A DNA stretch of 64,000 nt from Brachionus plicatilis. Its lineage: Eukaryota > Rotifera > Eurotatoria > Ploima > Brachionidae. Positions within the stretch are counted from its first letter, which is position 1; each line of letters opens with the position of its first letter. Shown here piece after piece: positions 54,758 through 64,000 of the stretch. The notes beneath the pieces are model-generated. The model was not told where the DNA came from. It saw only the letters and a program-made list of their open reading frames with translations, and ran no database searches. The stretch spans positions 189,188 to 253,187 of the forward strand of contig QEOQ01000626.1 in assembly GCA_010279815.1 (NCBI GenBank), in the 5' to 3' direction. Both the position numbers and the translations under genes were made by a program.

Positions 54758-57587
54758 AACTATAAAAGTGTTTAAAATTTGGTGTAAATATCTTGATCCG
54801 TTCAAAAGTTATACTATCAAAATCAAAAATATACCAAATTTTTCACTTTTTAAAATAAGGTTAAAATTTAAGGGTTTTTTACGTATATCTTTTGAACCGA
54901 ATGTAATAAAAAAAAGATATCATCTTGATCGTGTTTGATTATCTATCAGATGATATATGAAACTTATTAAAATAATATCATTAACTAGGAGGAAATTGAG
55001 ATTATTTAGGTGGGGTCAAGGTTATGCCGTTTATTTCTGGTATAAACAAAGCAGATAATTCTTAAGATGGAAATTTAATTTAGCTTAAAAAGTTATCAGA
55101 AATAAATTTTGATCTGGATCGACAAAAAGATAATTTCATTTTATATTAAATTTTAGAAATAAATTGAGATTTGATATATTGAGTAAAAATTAAAATTTAA
55201 TGAAACTTGGGCTTGGAATCCATCTAGCAGTTGTTCAACATCCTAATTCTCTTTGCCTCAGAAAACTTTTGTCAGATTAAGTGTGGGTTGTTGAATAATT
55301 GTTTATCAGCATTTGCAGAAGGATGCTCCACTAGTGAGCTACTTTGTAAATTTGTCCTGGGCGATGGTTTCGTACAAAGTTTCAGGTTACTAATTGACTG
55401 GGTTAGTGGATACTTCTGAGGAAGTCCCATAGACCGATTTCATTTTCAAACATTATCAGTTACAACTAGCCCGTTTTGGTTATTTTTGCATTGTTCCTCC
55501 TACTGAGCACCATATTTTGATGGACCATTATCTTGTCTTGTAGAGCGTATCCTGAGTCCTCTTTTAGTCATAGCTAATAATGTTCAATTACTGATTTAGA
55601 ATTAATGTCTTTATTTAAAAATAAAACCAACAACCACATTACACAATTCAGCTTAACTCTTTTTTACATATTCATTTTATATTGCAACCAGTGACAATTT
55701 AGTTATAAAAACTTATTAAAGATATTAAATTAAGGATCACTAAGGAAATACACTAAAGCCCAAATTAGGCAAATTATTATTTATTATTTAATAGATTTTT
55801 AAAAAAATATTTATTTAAAAATTCTTTTTTTAATCTTAAAATTTAAAAACCAATTTTAAAATTTTGTTTAGTTTTTATGAGATTAGTGATCAATATTATC
55901 ATCCTCCTTAATTTTATGAAAAACAATCGTAATCGTTTCTTTGAAAACCAAACAAGATGATGAATCAATCATTAGTTGCCTCTTCCATTGGTTTAGAAAA
56001 TATTAAACTATGTGCTAGTACTTCACTTTGCCCCTATCTAAATTCAGTCTAAACTTTTTATAATTATTTAGTTAAATTTTTTTAAATTTTGAAATCTAAC
56101 ATTAGTTCACTATAAATTTATTTACCGATTTCAAATTACAAAATATTAAGTGAATATATAAAAAATTTTTTTTAATTTTTATTTTTTTTCATAATAAAAA
56201 TTTGATTGAATAATTTCAAAATAAAAATTGTCTTTCCGAAATAAAAGTTATACTTTCGGAAATTTAAAAAAAATTAAAGGATTCTTCAAATATAGAACAG
56301 ATTATAAATAAAATTAATTATTTTGAAACAAATTAAGAAATTTACTGAATTTTTTATTTCTAAATCTATTTTTTCTTATTGTTTGTTTAATTAAAAAAAA
56401 ATTTTATTGTAAACTATGAATTTATTTGTCCAATTTTTTTTTTTAATATATTTGGAAAGACTGGGAAAGATGAAATTATTTATAAGTGAAAATCAAATAA
56501 ATTAATTTTTTAAATCAAAATTTAATCATAAAAAAATTATTTGAATAAAATATAAGTTAATAAATTTAATAAAATATTCTTCTTTTTTCATTTAAAATTA
56601 ATTTTTTCTTATACAACAGTGTGACAGTCTAATTATTGACACTTGAAAGTTATTTAGTATTTTTTATATTTATTTTCAAAAGGGCTCATGATCATAAAAT
56701 TAGATCAATTAAAAAAGTAAAAAAAACACATTTAGTATAGGAAAATAGAATTTTTAAGCGGTGATTAACATTTTAAAAAATATTTTTGACAGATTTAGTT
56801 TTTTGGTTTATTTTTTTTTATTTTAAATTTTTTTATTTGTTTTTCATCTTCACACCTTTTTAGTGGTATTTCAGATTATATCTCCCAGTATTCTGTTCGA
56901 AAATGTCGATGTTTGTTCGATATTTAAGGAAATATCTTTCTTTTATGACATGTCTAAAAATTCGAGCAATCACGTTTTTTTTTAAATTATAAAATTAAGT
57001 TCACTGTCCCCAAAAATTATATTTTCTAAAAAAATTAACTTCATTTCAAAATTAATTGCTAATTCTTCTTTTTATATGAGATAGAACATTAAATTTTTGA
57101 AAAATTTTTTATAAAAAAATTTTTTACTTTTAAAAAATATAAAATAAATGTGAAATTTTTTGTTAATAGCATAATCAATCTTTAAAAGAAAACAAGATTT
57201 AAATCATTTGGATTTTTAGAAGGTTTTATTTTGTTAATCTTTTAATTTAGGCTAGAAAAACAAAACATACTTAGAATTAAATAATTATTTTTATTTGTTC
57301 AATAGGCAAATATAAGCTAGAACAAATGAGTCAAGTTACAAAATAAACTAAAATCAATCAAATTTCTTTTGCCTGCAATTGAGTTCCAACCAGACGACTT
57401 GTTGATGTCTCTCATGGACTAAATGATTTATTTATTTTATGCAAAAAAATAAAAATATGAAAATAAAAAAAATGAAGTTGATTTTTTGTTGAAAGTCGAA
57501 AGTATAGAAAAATGTTTTATTTTAAATAATCAAAGTAGTTCTTATCATAAATTAAGTAATAACGAAAAGAAAAGATAGCAAGTGCGC
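54758..57587. other. 2.8 kb spacer with a GC-richer patch
   Basis: A patch at about 55200-55570 is distinctly less AT-rich than its surroundings and has a 62-codon plus-strand frame; I could not assign it. A diverged copy of repeat R1 lies at 56993-57135. The rest is AT-rich with no gene seen. Confidence 0.4.
56993..57135. repeat. Dispersed repeat R1, copy 3 (partial)
   Basis: Contains AGTTCACTGTCCCCAAAAAT and ATTGCTAATTCTTC followed by TTTATATGAGATAGAACATT, matching 44101-44240 with about 10% change; no fold-back arm follows. Confidence 0.65.
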
Positions 57588-57724
57588 CTAAAAGTTGCAG
57601 CACTGAGTTTTTTTCATATTTGTGTTTTGATCATCTTTATTTTCCAAATCAATTTTTTTACTTTCCTGCTTTTTGACCGCATCTGGCGCCACTTCATTGT
57701 GCTGAGACACTATTTTGTAAATAT
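57588..57724 (-). CDS. Alternative last exon (4b) of Rab E
   Basis: A good acceptor (TTGTAG) at 57725 opens, in phase 1, DIYKIVSQHNEVAPDAVKKQ and ends TQCCNF then TAG, a typical Rab11 hypervariable tail with a CC prenyl site. Joined to Rab E exons 1-3 it gives 214 residues, in frame. It begins with the same seven residues as exon 4a (57946-57828), so it looks like a duplicated terminal exon kept under selection. Confidence 0.7.
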
Positions 57725-57827
57725 CTACAATTAAAAAATAAATTTTTATTCAAAAAAATGAATCTATTTCGATTCTTTGTTGTTGTTTTATTCATGAACA
57801 TAAAAAAAAAATCCTATCAATATCGGC

Positions 57828-58716
<889 letters not shown>

Positions 58717-60923
58717 TTTTGATTAAAATTTTATTCAATAAAATATCTAAATAAAATTTTGGCTTTTATTTAAAAAACAATAGATAGTGAAAAAAATGAA
58801 TAAGTTTTTTTTTGTTTCGAGTAAAGATAGGTAGCACAAATGCATAAAATAAATGTATTGAATTATCATAAAATTGATCGATTCGGTCGCCCTAGGCTTA
58901 GGCCGATTCGGAATTAGTCCGAGTTTATAAATTATGTTTTTTTTGTTAGCAAAAAAAAAAAACAAAAAAAAAATTAAAATCTTTTTTGGTGATTCAAATT
59001 TTTCTAGTCTTATTGTGATTGTTGTTCTCTAATACCAACAACATAAAAACGAAATTTCTTTTTTATTTTTAAATTATAATTTTAACACAAAAAAATAAAT
59101 TTGCATTCATAGATCCCGAGCATAATTTATAACTCAATCCGCTAAGTCACAGCTAGATTGTTCATATTTAGCCGTGTATGAGTGTGCTCAAGCTAAATGG
59201 CAATGACTAAATGGAATATGGTGAAGGGACCAGCTAAACACATGCACTATTTGATAACAAGCATAATGTTAAAAATGAATGCAAAATGCAAATTCATGTC
59301 TTTTATAAAATAGAAAAATATGTGCAATATCTGTCATAAATTTTCTGGATATTTATACGTGGTGTGATGATTAGTTGTTCCACGTTGGAACATATTAATC
59401 AGATTTCATAATTTAAAGGCTTGATTGTAATTATTCAAAATTTTTAATTAAATTTTTAAGACTCACATAATCCCTTTTAAAATATCAACAAATTATTGCT
59501 TTAAATTTATGGAACTTAATTTTTAAATTAAAAAAAAAAAAAGATTTTGAATTATTTTAGAAATTCGATTTAACAATGTTAAAAATTGTGGATCATTTTT
59601 TTAATTTTATTTTAGTATATGATGTTAAAAATCAAAAAAAAGAAGTTATTTAAAGATTTGTTAAGATTAATTAAATGATGCCTCGATTAACTTCTTATTA
59701 TGTATATTTTTTTAATAAAAAATAATTTTAATGATTTTTTTTGGAATAAATAAATTGAAAAAGTCAAAGACTTTGCTTATCTACAATGATTTTATTTGAT
59801 GATCAAACTTTGGTTTAAATTGAAGTTTGATTTGCGATTTAAAAAATTTGATTTCTTGGGTAAAAATTTGATTTTATGATTTTTTTAAATTTGAACAAAT
59901 ATTTAATTGTAACAACGGTTAAAATTTAAAATTTATTTAACTGTCAAATTGATTTAATTTTAAACATTTAGTGTCAGAATTAATTCAAAATATATTCTTT
60001 TGAGAAAAAAATGATTTAAACAAAATAAAAAGTTAAAAAAAGTTAACAATTTTTTTTTATTTTACTTAACGTTTGAAATTTTATAATAAAAAAAACTAAA
60101 AAAAAACTCCTTAATTAAAAATGATCTCAAGTAAACGGATTAATTTAATGATAATATTTAATTTTTTAATTTAAATTTTGTTAAATAATTTCAAATCTTA
60201 ACGTTCGTTCAAGTCAAAAATTGTTGATGATTTAAAAACGAGGATCTTAGTCTGGAATAAACAAAATAATTAAAAATTTTGAATAATTTTGTTTAAGCCC
60301 TTAATTTATGAAATCTGATTAATGAGTTCCAATGTGGAACTTCTCAGAAAACTAACGACAGTAAACAATCATTTTATTGTAAACAATTCTGAATTTTTAA
60401 AACGCTGCAGAGTGATTAATTTAGACTTTGACTCAAAATTTTTAAGCGATTTTCAAAACAGATAAGATAATGTTTGTGACACAAGTTATCAGGTCTTTTA
60501 TATTTCAAATGCTTTTTTTCAGCTGTTTATGATTAATAAAAAAAATAAGCTACAAATTTTTTAAATAATTCTTTAAATACTTTTGAAATGCATGTCCAGA
60601 GGAAATCTCAAGCAAAAATCAAGCACTTCTTAAGTTTATCTTTTAACTCGAATATCTGCAAATGGTGAAACTGTGATAAGTTTTGCTTTTTTAAATTTGT
60701 TAAAAATCACGTTACTTTTCTAATAAAAAATAATTAAATGTTTTTTGATTTTCTTACAACAAAAAGATAAAAAATAGGCTTTATTATCTCTTAAAATTAG
60801 ATACAAAATAGCACGATCATTTTTTCTAAAACAAAGCTTCATATTTTCTTTGAATTTAAGTTTTGAATTTAATTTCAAGCTTTCAGCTAAGCGTTAAAGA
60901 GCCTTCATTTTTTTAAAGATAGA
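58717..60923. promoter_or_regulatory. Divergent interval between Rab E and Rab F
   Basis: 2.2 kb between start codons, the same head-to-head arrangement as Rab A/C but filled by the TIR element (59377-60340) and an extra segment at 59022-59310. No separate gene seen. Confidence 0.5.
59377..60340. mobile_element. 0.96 kb TIR element upstream of Rab E
   Basis: Ends GTTCCACGTTGGAACATATT and the complementary TTAATGAGTTCCAATGTGGAAC; same element as 46537-47475, non-coding. Confidence 0.65.
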
Positions 60924-61781
60924 ATGACACAACATGAAGATTTTGATCTTTTGTTCAAAATTGTTCTAATCGGGGACTCGGGCGTAGGCAAGAGCAATTT
61001 ATTAACCAGATTTACCAAAAATGAGTTCAACTTTAAATCAACCTCAACAATAGGAGTTGAGTTTTCGACGCGGTAATTTGGGAAAAAAGCCTTAAATTTT
61101 ACTCTTAAAACTAATAACTAGAACTGTTCAAATTCAAAATAAAAAAATCAAAGCCCAAGTGTGGGACACTGCTGGTCAAGAACGCTTCAGATCAATAACT
61201 TCTGCGTAAATTTTATGTCTCTTCTTTTCATAAAAAAATTTTTTTTTACTATTCAAAGATTTTACCGTGGTGCAGTAGCAGCTTTGCTGGTCTATGACAT
61301 TACTAAGCGAGAGTCATTCGAAAATGTGGATAAATGGTACAAAGAATTGCGCCAAAACGGAGAAAAGGACATGGTTGTTATTTTGGTTGGCAACAAATGT
61401 GACTTGAAGCATTTAAGAGCTGTCTCTCAGGAGGAAGCAACAAGTTTTGCAGGTTATTCAAAAGAGATCTAAAATAATTCTCATTTATCATTACAAAATT
61501 TAGAGTCGAAAAAAATTTCTTTCATTGAAGCATCAGCGCTTGAGGCTGTTAATGTTGACACAGCTTTCCAAAATGTTCTAACAGGTTAATTAAGATATTT
61601 TGAAGTTTTTTATTTTTTAATAAAATTTTTAGATGTTAACACCTTAAAAAATAATGCAGAAAATGATGATAAAGGAAAACCGTCTAACGACGCGTCTACA
61701 ATAAATAACAAAGCTCCGGAGTCTATTAAACTAAACAGTAATCATCTAAACGAGTCTAAGCCGAAAAAAAAATGCTGTTAA
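60924..61781 (+). CDS. Rab11-like GTPase (Rab F), five exons
   Basis: Exons 60924-61072, 61122-61205, 61259-61452, 61504-61584 and 61633-61781; introns 48-53 bp; 218 residues. Start [20 protein letters not shown]. Seen: [16 protein letters not shown] (G1), [27 protein letters not shown] (G3), [33 protein letters not shown] (G4; C instead of the usual S), [12 protein letters not shown] (G5 with EASAL instead of ETSAL) and a lysine-rich tail ending KKKCC, a classical double-geranylgeranyl Rab C-terminus. Unlike Rab D/E it has an intron inside switch I, at the position also used in Rab A. Confidence 0.92.
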
Positions 61782-61883
61782 TTTGAAGTCATTTATTTAT
61801 TTCCGTTTTTTTTAAAGGAACAATTTCAATTTTTTTTAAGTGATAAATGAATGTCTAGAGGCATTTTGAATTAATAAATTGTA

Positions 61884-61889
61884 AATAAA
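61884..61889 (+). terminator. Candidate polyadenylation signal AATAAA after Rab F
   Basis: Hexamer about 100 bp after the stop codon. An earlier AATAAA-like word is not nearer, so this is the first plausible signal. Confidence 0.4.
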
Positions 61890-62617
61890 AGCAATTTATT
61901 TATTTTACTAGATCAACTTTGGATAAAAAATTTAATATTAAGAATTAAATTAAATTAAATTTATATTTTTTTTTTTAAAAATTTAAAAAATTTTTGTCAA
62001 ATTACTTGTTTATTCGGTTCAAAAGATAAAAGATTTTGGATAATGAATTATGATAACACGTCAGATTACTGGTTATTTATTTTATTAACCATATTTGAAT
62101 TGTTTTTATTAAATAAAATCTTAAAAATCTTATTAAACCATCAAATTCCAAAGTATATTTCTAATAAATTGAACTAAATAATCTTAAATTCTACTTTGAA
62201 TTTGAAGGTTTTTTTTCACCTGAAAATAATCAAAAAATTCAATTGAACATTCAAGTATCTTTTTATTATTATTATTTTTTTTTAGGAATTACTCAATCAC
62301 TAACTTTTGTTTCATAAAAAATAACTCTATTCTAACTTAAATCATTTTTTTTTAAAACATTTATTTTTATCTTATATTTTAATTCTTTTATTTTATTTAT
62401 TTTTTATTGTATGAACTAAATATTTGACTGAAAGAAAGGACTAAGATCCATTCCGAACTGACAGGGTATAGCCCGAACTATATTTTTAATAAAATAATTT
62501 ATTTATTTATTTTATTTATTTATTTATTTATATAATTACTGTACCTCAAAGGCGACTTAAAAGAAAAAAATTAAATAAAAAAAAATAAAAAAATAAAAAA
62601 AGCTAAGATTAAATTAT
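61890..62617. other. Spacer with LINE 3' tail
   Basis: No gene. The right part (about 62495-62535) is an ATTT/ATTTATTT microsatellite that on the minus strand is the (AAAT)n 3' tail of the LINE fragment next to it. Confidence 0.45.
62495..62535 (-). repeat. (AAAT)n microsatellite, LINE 3' tail
   Basis: TTTATTTATTTATTTTATTT units. Its position just beyond the LINE stop codon on the minus strand fits a target-primed 3' tail. Confidence 0.6.
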
Positions 62618-63530
62618 TTAAGTTACTGATTTATTCAGCACATCGTATAAAATCTCTTTATAGTATTTACAATTTACTTGATCTTTACAGAGCAAGTCAC
62701 ATAAATGTACAATTTTTCTATAGAGCTGAGCTTTGTCTATTTGAGTAATTTTTGACACATAAAATTGATCTAGTGCATCCAAACAAACTTTACCATCTTC
62801 AGTGAAAGGATCTAAATCAATTATTTTACCGACGTCTTTTATTTGTTTAATAAATATTATAATATGATAATAATTCGTCCATTGGATTAAGTTTTTTTAT
62901 TTGATGGTAAAAAAGGATCTTAGACTTGTAATAAATTCTGCTTATTGATTTCACTTTTAACGCTTCCAACAAAGCAGTATTTTTCGTGAATTTTGATAGT
63001 CCAATGTTACTTTTAATAATACAGGCTTGTGATTTATAATAAATTTTGAGTTTACTTTTTTTAATATGACAAATTTCTATGCCATAATTAAAAATTGGCT
63101 GACAATATATGCTATACAGTCTAGCTAAGATTTTAGGTTCTAGACCAAATGCTCTACAACCAACTCCATTTAAGGAGTATAGAGCTTTTTGCACTTTTTT
63201 GAATTTTTCATCCCAATAATTTTCTTTAAAAACATGATCGCCAATTGGTAAACCAAGGTAAAACAAACTGTTTACTTTTTGAACTTTGATTCCATTTAAG
63301 TAAAAATCTCTAGATATATCATTTTTACTCCAATTTTGAAATATAATGACCGATTTAGTCGGATTAAAATTTATTTTCCATAGTCTTCCAAATTCACTAC
63401 ACATATTAAGCAAAATTTGAAGATTATATTTTGTAAAATAATAATAAATTATTGATATTCTAAATATGAGATAAATATTTGAAAAAGCTGGTGTAAAGTA
63501 AAATTTTTTTAAGACTTTTCTTGATGGCAA
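62618..63530 (-). pseudogene. LINE reverse-transcriptase fragment, frameshifted
   Basis: The open part 63530-62847 reads LQILLNMCSEFGRLWKINFN, PTKSVIIF, then the RT motif YLGLPIG, ALYSLNGVGCRAFGLEPK and IYCQPIFNYGIEICH, the thumb region of a non-LTR reverse transcriptase. After DELLSYYNI a one-base shift continues IKQIKDVGKIIDLDPF to TAA at 62618. The catalytic YADD segment expected upstream of LQILL is not present; sequence before it is degenerate. A dead 5'-truncated copy. Confidence 0.78.
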
Positions 63531-64000
63531 AAATATTCAGTTTTTTCTTTAATTTTTATTTATAAGCCAAGTTCTTAAATGGAAACTTTTTTCCTGAATC
63601 TTCTTTTTTAAAGACCTAAGAATGATTTTGCACAGTTTGTTGATGGATTGTGAATTTTGTGACATTTTGTGAAAGATTTGCTTAAATTTCTTTTAAAATT
63701 AACTTTATGTTTTCTCTTTTAAAAAATGTCTAAAATGTAACAAAATAACATATACATTTTTTTATTTTCTCTATTTCTTTTAGACAATGCTATATTTACT
63801 TTCAAAATATGCAAAATATAGGTAACTTGGCTAACTTAATGGAGCCAAAAATCATTTTAATGAAAAAAGTACACGTGTTTTTAACTTTATCTTATACAAA
63901 CTTGGTCACAAATAAAAATTAATTTTTGCATTAAATTAAATTCTTTATTTTTTGGTAAAATAAAAGAATCTATTTAGGTGCGAAATTTGGACTGTTTTTT
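63531..64000. other. AT-rich window end, nothing recognised
   Basis: No open frame or repeat that I can support. Confidence 0.4.

Noticed and set aside
54684..54938. 84-codon plus-strand frame
   Set aside because: It spans the right inverted end of the transposon and adjoining AT-rich DNA; no domain pattern.

Overview
The window is a piece of a very AT-rich animal nuclear genome. It holds eukaryotic genes with short GT-AG introns (mostly 45-95 bp) and single genes for clearly metazoan or ciliated-eukaryote proteins: VRK1, OFD1, RBBP4/7, RIOK2 and casein kinase 1 gamma. Between them lie decayed LINEs and DNA transposons, and two assembly gaps (14026-14753 and 26242-26950). There is no operon structure. 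Base composition, intron size and the mixture of repeats would fit a small invertebrate such as a monogonont rotifer; that assignment is an inference and was not tested.

Region 1 (about 1-12.4 kb) is compact. It carries a seven-exon VRK1-type kinase (-), a three-exon OFD1-type centriole/cilium protein (-) with one 2.3 kb intron, two convergent intronless genes for small YbaY/YscW-like beta-sandwich proteins, a two-exon gene for a 73-residue secreted-type peptide with a tetrabasic site, and the first copy of an RBBP4/RBBP7 histone chaperone (+).

Region 2 (12.4-22.2 kb) separates two nearly identical RBBP4 copies in direct orientation. It contains a gap, a 612-bp Tc1/mariner-type remnant with a TA target duplication, a LINE 3' end, a frameshifted unrecognised gene remnant and small unexplained open stretches. 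Region 3 (22.4-28.6 kb) is RIOK2 (+). Its first three exons are separated from the last by a 4.6 kb intron packed with a perfect hairpin element, a 2.6 kb element with 33-bp inverted ends, a nested inverted-repeat element with an AT-hook pseudogene, and a LINE fragment beside a gap. An intronless CK1 gamma (-) follows at 30.9-32.3 kb, then about 4.2 kb without genes.

Region 4 (36.5-61.8 kb) is the most unusual part: a cluster of Rab11-like small GTPase genes made by serial segmental duplication. A head-to-head pair (Rab A -, Rab C +) is repeated 4861 bp downstream. In the repeat the Rab C copy breaks inside its G3 motif and runs in frame into the C-terminal part of a LINE reverse transcriptase. 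A third, 3'-truncated Rab A copy ends exactly at a hairpin element. Two further Rab11 paralogues (D and E, both -) lie in a separate 2.4-2.7 kb duplication, and E has two alternative last exons, each giving a prenylatable C-terminus. A sixth gene (Rab F, +) closes the cluster. Between the Rabs sits a 3.7 kb DNA transposon whose single frame joins zinc-binding motifs, a DDE transposase core, a SWIM zinc motif and a cysteine-peptidase-like domain, broken only by two in-frame TAA codons. The window ends with a frameshifted LINE reverse-transcriptase fragment (-).

Exon structures were worked out by hand from splice signals, phase agreement and known family order. Every full-length model listed gives a coding length divisible by three.
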